Positions 34,417-45,514 are shown, counted from the stretch's first letter. The stretch is DNA of 64,000 bases from Hawksworthiomyces lignivorus (GCA_002917075.1 NTMA01000081.1:1-64000), one strand, 5' to 3'. Made by a program: numbers and translations. The notes: generated by a model from the letters alone, not told the origin.

Positions 34417-34737
34417 TTAGGTAGCTCTATCTCTTGAAGCACTGAACAAGCATCCGTTGACCACTTTGAGCAGATTTGGGTGGATGCATGGGAGACGCTT
34501 ACCCTCGCTGGTCAGTCGTTTCAGAAGCAACTGGCGCATACGAGTTATTCTCTGAAATGCCCAACGCGACGCTGATGTTATGCTCCCCGCCGCACCCAAG
34601 GGCTGAAACCAGCTCTGGCCATTGTTTGACAATCGCGACAAGAGCGCGATATCCCCATGGCGGTAGCGGATGACCGTCGGCCGCCACTTCACATTGCTTG
34701 TAGAAAGTGAGGCCATTACGGCCAATTTGCCAGCCAT
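34417..34737 (-). pseudogene. Coding-like fragment, unknown
   Basis: Two overlapping minus-strand frames remain open for 62-106 codons; the one at 34499-34687 has a plausible protein composition (GHPLPPWGYRALVAIVKQWP, then ALGCGGEHNIS). Nothing upstream or downstream extends it into a gene. It may be a decayed gene fragment. No family was recognised. Confidence 0.18.
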
Positions 34738-36000
34738 TCTCGCCTGCAGCTGGGCTAGCGCTGTTACTTACATCTAGGCCCTACAATAAATGATACTTTT
34801 GAGAGATGGAAATACGCAGTCTTAACTTGCAAGAAGAAAAAATCAGAGAGAAACAGCGTTGGTGAAAGATCTTAGGAAGCTTCAAATCAAGTGACGGTCA
34901 TGGGCTTCTGAGGGCTAAGTGGCTTGTACGGCGCTTCTAGAGGTGAATGTTGCCATACACACGAGTTTTACTCCAAGCGGTGTTAGGGAAGCTACATTAG
35001 CTTCTCAGGAATTCAAAAGCAATGGCGGGACCCACTGTGCAAAATGTACTCTGCCTTACTTACCATCTATGTGAGATACTTCGACGACCATTGCTTAACT
35101 CCACGTGACATCAAACAATTGACTGACAAGATTAGAAGACACTGGTTTGACTCTTTTTCGCACCTCTAGAAAGCAACTATCATCTTCCTTTTTGGAGGAT
35201 GGGGTTTCAGTCTGAGTCTCTGTAAATTTGCCACAAAGTAGTGAAAAAGTGCAATCTACGATACACTTGTCTTTTAGTGATGGAGAGAGATAGGCTATGG
35301 ACAAAGCAGCACGACGCAGCCGCGCATATCGTGTTGAAGACAACACTTCTAGTCAACTAGAAGCTAGATGTCTCAACACATTTCCTTCTTCAAACAGCCA
35401 CCGCTTCATAGCAAGCCCTAATCGAAAATTCGCATACCTGGTCATACCCATCTCAGCCCTCTGAACGTAGGCCACAGAATTCCATCTCTTGCTGATTTGC
35501 TATATTCGCTATGCCAGATGAGGAAAGAAAACTGCCGCGGATTCATGCATTAGAGCAGCTTACTCCAGGCTCCAGTATTCGACATGCAGCATCTGAATTC
35601 AGACATACAAAGAGATATATCTGACGAGAGGCCATTAGGCGAGTCAATTCGCATCAGAAACGAAATCATCTACGCGACTACCTTGCCTTTGCCACGCGTC
35701 TATTTTATGCGGCGCACGATGCCGTTTTTATCTGGGGTTTGTTTACAGAGACACAGTCGCTATTGAGGCTACGCCGAAGCGCGAGTCGGAATACAAGGAC
35801 GCTATATAGAGAGAAATGGCCCACATGGCAGTATGCATACGTAGAATCCCAACCATGACCGGCCTTCCTGGGCTCCCCGGCTTCGTGACAACCCTTTGGG
35901 TAGCATTGGACGTTGATATCTTGGTAATAAAAGGCCTTCGGGGCTTTTTTGGGTGAAGATAAAAAGTGGGTCGGCTATTCGAATTTTGTGCCCCCAGGGA

Positions 36001-36736
36001 AGTTGCGGGTCCAGGCTGGCTGGGACGGTTCCTTCTTCTTCTTCTTTTCTAAACTCCCAAAGTTTATAACGCGTCCCGCTCGTCTAAGAAAAGCGTGACC
36101 GCGACAACAGGACAGCCCGCCGCCCCTACACTAGGAAATGAACGAGTAGACGAAGATCGCGAAATTGGCTGCATATTGAGCAGAGCCTTCTTCTGCCTTT
36201 CTTTTCACACAGCCCTCTGCACTGCGTCTCTGGCTAGCCTCCCTCCACCCCTTTTTTTTTGTCTGCTCTCCCTGTGTTATTAGCCTCTGTTTCTTTTTGC
36301 GACAGAAGCCAGCAGCACACACGACAAATAGCCCGCTGTGGCTCTGGCTGACGGCCGAGACGACTGAGACGACTTGTTAATCTCATCCTTTCTCCTTTCT
36401 TTTCTCTCCTTTTTATTCCCTCTCTTCTCATGCGATCAGCCGCAGCGCCGTCCTTATCATCAAACTCGCGCAGCTGTTGAATTGTTTACATTGCCTTTCG
36501 CATTTTTCTTCTCTCACTCGTTGACTCACCTGCCGCCTTCTCACTCACACCCCTTTTGTTTCTCATAGCTCCCGATACTCATCTCTTTATTGTGGACCTT
36601 GAGCTTTCATTCTTTATTCCGTCACGGCGCTGATGGACACAGGCAGTCAACGTCAAGAATAAGCCGGACTGGCCTTGTGAAATGAGTTCGTGCTTTTGTC
36701 CCGCCTCGCAGCCTGCATCCTATCAAATTCGGCTCT
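36001..36736 (+). promoter_or_regulatory. Upstream region and leader of the SUZ12 gene
   Basis: The + strand becomes markedly C/T-rich between about 36180 and 36620, with many CTTTTC and CTCTC words, as in other leaders of this window. Short open frames here are low-complexity. No separate gene. Confidence 0.45.
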
Positions 36737-39343
36737 ATGTCGGCACGTGGCCACCAGCGGAGGCTGCCTTTCCTCCACCGCAACTGGACGGCCGGCCTCA
36801 AGGCTTACCAGGAGTGGAACCCCAAGCGCGGTCGACATGCGCCGGACTCTGGTCTTGCAGAAGATCACGAAGATGATCCGTATGGGCGCATGTCAAAACG
36901 GCGCCGCGTCGGCACTGCTGCAGGCTCCATGACCAACGCGCTCAGGCTGCCTGACGACCCTACCGAGCGCACCAATGGCTTGCGCGTCCAGGTGTTTCAT
37001 GTGCTTCACAAGGACACTCCGCGCTTGCGATTCGCGAGCAGCGTTATCGCCAACATGCCGCCCTCCGCCATCACCAAGTTCAACGCTCGCTTCAAGGTCA
37101 CCATCTTGAGCGAAAAGTGCGGCCTGCCTCTTCTGATGTACTGCCAGGCGCAGATCGGCACCATTGAGACGTTTGAGTCCGCTCACTGCCCGCGTGGTAT
37201 TGCCCGCCTAGTGCTGAAGCCGTTCACCATTCCAATCGAGCAGATTGCCATCTTGCAGACGGAGAGCGACTTCTTCGGCCTGGCTGACAAATACAAGCTG
37301 CGCGTCGAGATTGAGTCCACCGCCAGCAACGAGGCATGGCCGCCGCTGGATCTCCTCTCGCTGCCTGGCGACGACCAGTCAGACGGCTTTTGCCTCCCCA
37401 AGAATACGGGCGACTGCGTCCTGTACGCGGAATCTAATGACTTCTTCGGACGGCCCAGGATGCGCATTCCTCTCTGGCTGCGAGAAAGTCCGCAGCACGA
37501 CCCAGTGTTCACCAAGTTTGTCATGGACATGGACGTGCGGTGGAGCACTGGGTTCATCGAGCAGCCCAGCGCAAAGAATCTGAACCTGGGTGTTCTGCCG
37601 AGCATCGTAGCCTTGCATCCAGACGAACCGCTGCCGCCGCCCACGTTCGACTTGAGTTTGATCTTGCCAAGGCGAAATCTAAACAGGGCGCCAGCAGCAA
37701 ATAAGCTGACGAATGGGGGAGTTGCTCTTTCACCCGAATACACCAACGGCACTTCGAATGGTGTCACGAATTATGCCACAAACGGCACTGCAAACGGGAC
37801 CACAAACGGCCTTTCTGGTCGGGTAAATGGAGTTACTGGGCGTGGGCTCATCGACGACCACGACAGCGTCGTGGAGATCGACCACGACGATGCAGAAGGC
37901 GAGAATATGGCGAGCAGGTCACTGCGCGCACGGCGGGACCAGCCCGAATATAACGTACGGACCATTATCAACAAGGCCCACGGGATAGGGCCCCGAGCGC
38001 CGCGCAGGAGACAGGTTAAATCTTCCTTTGACAACCATCACGGCATGCATGGAATGAACGGCAGCCGCATGAACGGCAACGGCAATGCGAAGTACGACGT
38101 CAAAATCACATACGTTTTCCCACCAGAGGAACTCAAGGTGGATGGTTACGTGTGCTGCATTTGCATGGCCTCGAACCCAGACGTGAACCATCTTCGAGCC
38201 CACCTCCTTATTCACTCGTACTACGATTTTGAATATGAGGAGCAGCCAGATGACAAAGATGGCCATGTCTTCACCATCTCTCACGCTGTAGACGACAACG
38301 ACACCGACTTCCGCCGCCGGCCCAGTGTCTTTCAGCTCGGCCGACCATCGCGACCGCTTGATCTGGAGAAGTTTCTAAATGGCGACAACTCTTGGTTGAC
38401 ATCACGTTATGGACCGCAGCACGATGACAAGGTGATGACCACCGTAGCTCGTTCACAACCACGGGTAAGTCTTCGCATTATATTTGGGGGCTCCTGTCTC
38501 TTGGAGTCCTTTTGGAGAAAATGAGAGCTGCTTGTACTGATGTGAAAATTGTTCAGCCAAAAATGAAAGCACAGCCGCCGAGAAAGAGAATCCTGGTGCC
38601 GTTCACAAAGCAGCCTCTCTATGACCCGCTGAGCAAGGCACTGCTGACGCCGGGGACTGTGCTCCGACCAACTATGGTCGACGAGAGCTGGCGCATCCAC
38701 AAGCATCGCGAGATCGTGCAAGACTACACCGATCTAACTCCTGCAGAAAAGGAATTTATCCAGGAGTGGGACCGGTTCATCATTCTGAAGCATGTCGCAA
38801 ACGACGCCTACATCCCGCGGGCCATGGTGCAATTTATCCACGAGAAGGGCTCCTGGCTGGTGGCCGACTTGGCGCGGTCCGTCGAGTTTGGCAAGCTCAT
38901 GGCGGTCATGGTGGCCCGTGACATCCTCAGTGACGCGGACATTGACAACATCACCAAAGCTTTCAACGCCGCGCGGGCGCGGGCCCGCGAGTCTGGCAAG
39001 GCGATGCCCAGTGAACCAGCTGCGACAATGGACCCAACCACAAAAGTATCTTCGCCGCCGCGGTGGGGCCCTAAAACTTGCAACATATGCGGGCATCGAT
39101 GTGCCGGGCCGGATATGCTGATTTGTTCCAATTTGGTATGTTTTTGTTCTGTTTGATTCTTCACCTTCTCCATTATACTAGGAATGTGCCAGAGCTAACT
39201 CGACCCAGGAATGCTCGCGAAGGCTGTACCACACGACCTGCCTGGGTGACAAAGCCAAGGTGGACACAGAGGAGCGCGACGAGTGGTATTGCAACAGCTG
39301 CGCGCACCTGGCAGATCCAGCCCACCTGGTTCGTACTCTATAA
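36737..39343 (+). CDS. SUZ12: Polycomb PRC2 subunit SUZ12 homologue with C-terminal PHD finger
   Basis: Core scaffold of the H3K27 methyltransferase complex PRC2, nuclear. Exons 36737-38464, 38557-39135 and 39209-39343 (all phase 0) give 813 residues. A classical C2H2 finger is at Cys473, Cys476, His489 and His493 (CCICM ... HLRAHLLIH). The VEFS box fills exon 2 (about residues 600-720: PLYDPLSKALLTPGT, VDESWRIHKHREIVQDY, EKEFIQEWDRFI, HEKGSWLVADLAR). Exons 2 and 3 together encode a complete C4HC3 PHD finger: Cys751, Cys754, Cys766, Cys771, His777, Cys780, Cys797, Cys800. Between the N-terminal conserved part and the C2H2 finger lies an Asn/Gly/Thr-rich linker with repeated TNG units. If intron 2 were retained, the protein would stop six residues later without a working PHD. 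Start choice is the first in-frame ATG before conserved sequence. Confidence 0.88.
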
Positions 39344-40153
39344 ACCTTGCGGGTGATAGGCAGAGGGTTCCAAGCAGAAAAGTGCGACTGCTCTTCTACT
39401 TTCGTTATAATTTGAAATCTCTTTTAATCTCATGTCTATTTGTTGATCGGTGATATATCACCGGTCTTGGGAGGGTGAAAGGGACATCTGGCGGTGGTCA
39501 TCGTTTGCGTCTTGGCACATCACACACAGGGGCGTTGCAGCGATAGGATTTGTCGGGCTTTCCATTCCATTACATTTCATTTTCATTTTGTTTTGATTTC
39601 CCTACTGTTTTGTTTTCTTCTTGTTCCTTTTGACTCTCGTCCTGTATCATATTCATCATATTATGGCGTCGAGATCAGCGTGTCGTGATACTTTCTGCGA
39701 CGGCGTTTTGTACATAAAGAAACATATACGGGTTATTTTGCTTCAACAAGATCTTTTTCATAAACCAACAGCGCAGGAGGCAGAAAAAATAGAGCGAATG
39801 TCGTGAGCGTCTTGTGTCAAGAGGATATCATAACTACTGTTCAATGACCTATGCAATGCTACCGCAACAGGCTGTCTACGGCGAGATGAGAGAGGACTTT
39901 CTTTGGCGCCGGTTTTAGCTTCCAAAATATACATATTGACGCGGCCACATATGTGCAGAAATGTATCTTTCTTTTTCCTGCTTTTAGCGGTGGCCTTTCC
40001 TTTATACAGAAGCCGAAGAGGAGAAATTAACAAGCCCAGTTTAAGACGCCATTCAGAAACTACCAAAACACTTTTTTTTCCCCCTCTGGTGCACAGAGGA
40101 GGGTAACGCAGACAATACACGACACGCCGTGCGCGTGCAGAGAGGCGAGCGGC
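39344..40153. other. Convergent 3' region of SUZ12 and SelO genes
   Basis: 810 bp between facing stops, AT-rich, with T runs near 39550-39620 and 40070. No gene supported; the open frames (up to 120 codons, minus strand) have no recognisable domain. Confidence 0.45.
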
Positions 40154-42472
40154 TCAGGAGCTGCAGCTGCACTGCATGGCGCGCTTGGTGCGGGGGACGT
40201 CCTGGGTCCAGCGGGCCTCCTCGGCGGGGTCGCCCTGGTAGACGGCGCCGGTGCCGTCGTCGAGGGGGCGGCCGTGCCAAGCGTCGTCGAAGGGGTGCAG
40301 GGCCATGTGGGTGACGCGGCGCAGGACGTCGCGGTCGCCCTCGTGCTCGACGCGGCGGATGACCTCGTCGAGGATCCAGCCGCGGGGGACGAAGCTGGGG
40401 TTGACGGCCTTCATGGCGGCGCTGCGATGGGCGTCGTCGGCGACGTGGGCGTTATCATCGCTAGCGGCAGCGACGGAGAGGACGCGCTCGCGCCACTGGA
40501 GGAGCCAGTCGGCGAGGCGGCGGCGGCCCTCGTCCTCGGGGACGAGGCCGGTGAGGCCGTCGTGGTAGAAGAAGCGAGAGGCGGCGGCGCGGCGGTCGGC
40601 GTCGGACGCGACGTCGGCGAGGCGCACGTCGCTGAGGCGGCGGAAGAAGAGGTGGAAGTCGAGCTCGAGCTGCTCGAGGACGTCGAGCAGGCCGGTGATG
40701 AGGGGGTCGACGGCGTCGCCGGTGCTCTTTGCCTCGGAGGGCGGCAGGCCGAGGCGCGCCAGGAACAGCCGCTCGTACTCGGCGAGGAACAGCGCCTTGT
40801 ACTCGTCGCCGGCGCGCAGGATGACGGCCTCGGCTTGGGCGGCCAGCGCGGCGGCGGCCTTGTCGACGGCGGCGGCGTCGTCGTCCGCCGGCTCGCCATT
40901 TTTCTCAGCGTCAGCCTTGGCCAGGCCGAGCACGCCGTCGGCGGCGAAGCGCGGGTCGTCGACGCGGGCGCCGGCGGCCAGCAGCTCGCCCAGGGCCTCG
41001 CCGAAGCGCACCAGGTTCCACCAGACGACCGAGGCCTGGTTGCGGTAGCTGTAGCGCAGCAGGTGGTCGTCGTGGTTGGGCGTGTAGCTGGGGTCGAAGT
41101 GGTCGAGAAAGGCAAACGGCCCAAAGTCCAGCGACAGCCCGCACACGGACGTGTTGTCCGTGTTGAGCACGCCGTTCATGAACCCGTAGACCTGCCAGCG
41201 CGCGACGGTGCGCGCGCTGCGCCGCACCACCTCGCGGTACAGGCGGGCGAAGCGGTTCTCGGGCGCTTCTTCTTCCCCATCAGTGCCCCCACCCACCTCG
41301 ACGACGTCCCGGGCCACGCCGCGCGCCGGCGCCCGCACCGCCTGCCGGTCCTTGGGGTCCGCCAGCCGCGCCGGCAGCGCCTCCCAGCCGCCGAGCACGG
41401 CCTCGGCCACGTACGTGGCCAGCTGCTGCGTCAGGGCGCGGTCGCCGCGCGCGCGCAGCAGGTCGAACGTGCCGAGGCGCAGCCACGACTCGGCAAAGCG
41501 CACCACGATGGCGCCCGGCTCCAGCCGCTCGCGGTGCACCAGCACGTTGGGCAGCAGCGTCAGCGCCAGCGCCCGCGTCGACGGGATCCCCAGCGCGTTC
41601 AGCGCCTCGCTCACCACAAACTCGCGGATGCTGCTGCGCAGCACCGCCCGCCCGTCCGCGAACCGGCTGTACGGCGTCATGCCCGCGCCCTTGAGCTGCA
41701 CCTCGTACGACTTTTCCTGGGAGGTCGTGCCGTCTGCAGCCGCCGCCGCCACCGGCACCTCAAACAGCGAGATGGCCCGCCCGTCGCCCAGCTGGCCCGC
41801 CCACTGGCCGAACTGGTACCCGCCGTAGCACTGCGCCCACGGGTAGCCCGAGTCGGCGAGCCCATCCTCGCCGGCGTCGGCAGGCCGGCCGCGGCCCTCG
41901 TCCCAGCCCCACAGGATGTTGCCGGCGGCTGTCTGGCGGAAGTCTTCCGTGGTGGCCTCGGATGGCCGGATGCCCAGGTCTCGCAGTGCTGCTGGCGACA
42001 CCGCTAGCAGTTCCGGCTCTTCCTGCTCCTCGGGCCGCACCCAAGTGAACAGGGCGCCGCGCACAAGCCGCGGACCGAGCTTCTCGCGCGGGGCCTTGTG
42101 AGAGGCGGCAGGCGTCGGGAACTGCGAATCTGGAGGGAGAGACTGGGTGAAGCGCCACGTCTTGGGCAGAGAGGCCAGGGTGTGGCCCTCCTCGGCCTTG
42201 CCTGTGGATGCAGTCATGGTGTGTTTTGCACGAGCAGAAGCGCTGGTATGCGTATGCAGATGAGTGGGGGTGCCTGCGTAGGTGGAGAGAGGCAGAAATG
42301 TATGGAGCCGGCGGCAGCCACGAGCCGTTGCGAGACGGATGAGACTGGAAGCAGGGGATATAGAGAAGGACAAAGGAGAAGAAGCTGTGAGATGGGTAAG
42401 GGGACCTGTGACACAGCGAGTGGGAGCGGGAGTGGTCGGGGCTGCACGGCTGATGGCCGCTCGGCAGAGCAT
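40154..42472 (-). CDS. FMP40: SelO/FMP40 family protein AMPylase (UPF0061), mitochondrial
   Basis: Pseudokinase-fold enzyme that transfers AMP to Ser/Thr/Tyr of target proteins; yeast Fmp40 and bacterial SelO link it to redox control. Single exon of 772 residues from the first ATG. The N-terminal about 85 residues are Arg/Ser/Thr-rich with no acids, a likely mitochondrial presequence; a second start at MTASTGKAEEG (42217) would give a shorter cytosolic form. Family landmarks: WGWDEGRGR, QCYGGYQFGQWAGQLGDGRA, QLKGAGMTPYSRFADGRAVLRSS, REFVVSEALNALGIPSTRAL, YGFMNGVLNTDN (metal-binding Asn/Asp) and DFGPFAFLDHFDP. The C-terminus is CSCSS followed by a TGA stop: cysteine stands where animal SelO has selenocysteine, as expected in fungi without Sec machinery. 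Confidence 0.93.
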   Translation of the reverse strand: MLCRAAISRAAPTTPAPTRCVTGPLTHLTASSPLSFSISPASSLIRLATARGCRRLHTFLPLSTYAGTPTHLHTHTSASARAKHTMTASTGKAEEGHTLASLPKTWRFTQSLPPDSQFPTPAASHKAPREKLGPRLVRGALFTWVRPEEQEEPELLAVSPAALRDLGIRPSEATTEDFRQTAAGNILWGWDEGRGRPADAGEDGLADSGYPWAQCYGGYQFGQWAGQLGDGRAISLFEVPVAAAAADGTTSQEKSYEVQLKGAGMTPYSRFADGRAVLRSSIREFVVSEALNALGIPSTRALALTLLPNVLVHRERLEPGAIVVRFAESWLRLGTFDLLRARGDRALTQQLATYVAEAVLGGWEALPARLADPKDRQAVRAPARGVARDVVEVGGGTDGEEEAPENRFARLYREVVRRSARTVARWQVYGFMNGVLNTDNTSVCGLSLDFGPFAFLDHFDPSYTPNHDDHLLRYSYRNQASVVWWNLVRFGEALGELLAAGARVDDPRFAADGVLGLAKADAEKNGEPADDDAAAVDKAAAALAAQAEAVILRAGDEYKALFLAEYERLFLARLGLPPSEAKSTGDAVDPLITGLLDVLEQLELDFHLFFRRLSDVRLADVASDADRRAAASRFFYHDGLTGLVPEDEGRRRLADWLLQWRERVLSVAAASDDNAHVADDAHRSAAMKAVNPSFVPRGWILDEVIRRVEHEGDRDVLRRVTHMALHPFDDAWHGRPLDDGTGAVYQGDPAEEARWTQDVPRTKRAMQCSCSS

Positions 42473-44080
42473 GAATCCTTCCTTGGCGCTGTACGACGCT
42501 CGAACTCTCTAGCAGCGTAGGATTGGATCTTTGTTCACGCCCCAGCCGACGATTGAAATAAGCTTTTGAGAATCTCGGATCTCTGGTATGTTTACTAGCA
42601 GAATGTCATTTTCTTGTTGAGAACTTTTGACAATGGAGCTATTTGAGTCTCTCCCGAGTGGCGAATGAGTTCGGAGAGCTCTGTTTGTCCGTTGTCGTGC
42701 AGATATTCCATATAATCCCAAAGAGGACAATCAAAGGCCAGCAAACGGCATAACAGACTGCTTGTAAGCTATGACTACGGTATTACAACCAGTCTCTCAG
42801 TCTGCCAGCGAGCCAGCCAGTCAAAGGGAACCCCTCCATCGCGACGACGGGATTTGCTGCGACGTTATTCTCCACTTTTGACTTATCAGCAACGCGGGGA
42901 GCGGGTGGACTCGAGGGCGTATGTATGTAGATCGGCTAACTCTTGGTTGCAACCGTCCCGTGCCCTATTTTCCTTTTCTTTCTAGAAACCTGCGTTTCTG
43001 AAGTGTGCATTATGTACAAGTAACTCATCTAGCAGCCTTGCTGCCTTGTCCTTTTTGGTGACCAGCGGCCAAGTTTGATGGCGGAAGCGATTAACCGGCG
43101 CAGAGCTGTAAAACGGCTGGCAGCTTGAGAAATAATCCCAGCGTAGTAGAATATTCGTTATTGTATGGTGATACTCAATCTGCCCATTGGCCACCAGAGA
43201 AGTCGAGTCGATGATGCTGTTATCTGCTCTATGTATCTTCTTGCCTCTGCATCACCAGCCCTTCTCGCTTGGGGAGCAACTTTGTTACGGGCCACCAATC
43301 ACCACTCGCTTGGAGCGTCCTTGTATTTGTCAGGATGGCTAAATTGACACCCGTCATAGTCGTAGACCTGCACACAATCTCGCGCACCAGCTGAGTATTT
43401 GTACATTTTGATGGCGTCATTGTTTCACAGCTTCTGCACAATACATATGCATCCCATTGCGAGACAATGCCTCCATCCCGCCCGCCTTCCCCATTCTGCA
43501 CTTCTGTTTCCGCCTCTCGGCTCTCGGACCGGGAATGAACCTCAATTGAGTCTCGTCACCTCTACGAGTACCTGATCCAACTGACTTACTCCGCTGTGCA
43601 ACTTCTCACGCTATGGTTTTCATTTCTCTAGCTCCCATAGAGCCATATTAGCTAGCAACGGTCCCAATGGCGTAGATTCCCCAATCCGGTCAAATAGCTC
43701 GGAAATATGTAGGCAACAAATCTACACCCGGGCTGTGGTTATGGTGAACACTACGGCCTGCATGAGACCATTCTCAGCTATTCGGCAAGCCTTGTTCCCC
43801 CCCCTGGGTGCTTCCCGTGTCTCCTCTCGATGGCGTCTCGGGAAAGTCATTTTCCTTGGTTAGATTTAGTCCGCGTTCTCCCTGTCGGATAAGGCCAAAA
43901 AGTGACTGACCTCCTCTCTCCTCTTTCAGAGGCCCCTCTTCTCGTGTCCTGCCATTGATAACGAAATTATCGTAGATATATTCTCTAGCCAACTCGCCGT
44001 TTCTTCTAGCTCTTCTTTCACTTCTTCCTCGTAGCTGCCCACTTACCCTTAAATAGCTCTCTTCATCTCCCCTCCTTCTT
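42473..44080. promoter_or_regulatory. Divergent upstream region of the SelO and aldo/keto reductase genes
   Basis: 1.6 kb between divergent starts, mixed composition, no supported gene. The last 150 bases are C/T-rich before the reductase ATG. Short frames (up to 90 codons) show no domain, and one longer minus-strand frame (43774-44310) overlaps the reductase start as antisense. Confidence 0.45.
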
Positions 44081-45247
44081 ATGTCCCTTCTTCTATCACG
44101 GACTGTTGCTCCCCGATCCATCGCCCGCCTGTCTCTCTTATCTTCGCAATCCGGCCTCTTGCCCACACTCTCTGCAGCGAAACTAGCTACCCCTCCACGA
44201 ACATCCCAGCTCCAAGCTCTCCCCAGCTTCTTCTTCTTCACCAGGCGCACCATGGCTTCCAGCACTGCCCTCCCTAACATCAAGCTCAACGACGGCAAGG
44301 AGATCCCCATCGTCGCCTACGGCCTTGGCACTGCCCACTACAAGGGTAGCCGCACCGCGTACGACCAGAAGATTGTCGACGCTACCGTCGCAGCGATCAA
44401 GGCCGGCTTCACGCACTTGGACGGCGCGGAGGGTATGGGTCCTTCCTGCTCAGATTTTTTTTTCTTGCTCTGTGTTTGATTCTATCTCGCGCTCTATATT
44501 CTATGCTCTGCTGACATCCCGTCTCTCTCGCCAGTCTATGGCAACGAGGAGGAGCTCGGCGCCGCCATCAAGGCGGCCGGCGTGCCCCGCGAGAAGCTCT
44601 TTGTGACGACCAAATACAACCCGCAGCCCGACGGCACGGTCGAGGAGCACTTTGCGTCGTCGCTCAAGAAGCTGGGCCTCGACCGCGTCGACCTGTACCT
44701 GATCCACCACCCGTTCTGGGCGGGGGCCACGCCGGCGCAGATCCAGAGCCGGTGGGCCGAGCTGGAGGCCATCCAGGCGTCGGGCCGCGCCACGTCCATC
44801 GGCGTGTCCAACTTCCGCCAGGAGCACCTCGAGGCCGTGCTGGCCACCGCCAAGGTGCCGCCCGCCATCAACCAGATCGAGTACCACCCCTACCTGCAGC
44901 ACGGCGACCTGGTGCCCTTCCACCGCAAGCACAATATCGCCGTGTCCGCCTACGGGCCCCTGACGCCCATCGTGCGCGCCCGCCCGGGGCCCCTCGACCC
45001 CGTCTACGCCGACCTCGCCAAGAAGTACGGCGTCGGCGAGGGCGACGTCGGCCTGCGCTGGGCCATCGACCAGGGCATCGTCGCCATCACCACCTCGTCC
45101 AACCCGGAGCGCATCAGCGGCTACCTGGCCCACCTCTCCAGCTTCAAGCTCACCCCCGACGAGGTTCAGTCCATCTCAACCATCGGCCAGCAGAAGCACT
45201 TCCGCGCCTTCTTCCAGCACGTCTACAGCGACGACGACCGGCGCTGA
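44081..45247 (+). CDS. Aldo/keto reductase with optional mitochondrial leader
   Basis: NADPH-dependent reductase of carbonyl compounds (AKR3-type, resembling yeast ketoamide/indole-acetaldehyde reductases). Exons 44081-44432 and 44535-45247 give 354 residues from the first ATG. The catalytic tetrad is complete: Asp114 (THLDGAE), Tyr119 (VYGNE, just after the intron), Lys144 (VTTKYNP) and His175 (LIHHPFW). The cofactor-binding C-terminal motif appears as [14 protein letters not shown]. Residues 1-57 are Arg/Ser/Leu-rich without acidic residues and precede a second methionine ([15 protein letters not shown], 44252) where homologues usually begin. The upstream start would send the enzyme to mitochondria, the second leave it in the cytosol. 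An AATAAA follows at 45359-45364. Physiological substrate unknown. Confidence 0.91.
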
Positions 45248-45514
45248 GCGTGCTGGCGCCGGCTGAGGGGGGAAAAAGCGAAAGCATTCTTTGTAGACGT
45301 TTTTTTTGTTAAAAAAAAAAGGAGCGAGGTCGAACAAAAATTAAAATAGCAAAATTAAAATAAACATGGAAACGAGACATTCCGAGACAAAATCAATAAC
45401 GTATTTGAAAATAATCAATTTTACGTGATTTTCATGTTGAAAAAAAGGAGACACTTTTGTCTTTATATTTATAAACTTTTCATATAGAAAGTTTTCTGTT
45501 ACCATGCCCATTTT

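Larger units (their letters stand above)
31401..36000. other. Gene-poor AT-richer stretch with coding-like scraps
   Basis: About 4.6 kb with no open frame above about 106 codons and no recognised domain, tRNA or transposon ends. Base composition drops (for example 23 of 60 G+C in 33001-33060, against clearly GC-rich neighbouring coding regions), and TATA/ATAT-rich words are common. Islands of more coding-like sequence occur, chiefly on the minus strand, at 32720-32810 and 34440-34740. The appearance fits eroded genes or old RIP-mutated repeats in a fungal genome, but this is inference. No complete gene can be called. Confidence 0.4.

Noticed and set aside
40274..42007. 577-codon open frame on the plus strand
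   Set aside because: Antisense shadow of the SelO gene with Val/Ala/Gly/Arg-biased repeats of short words; no start context or domain.
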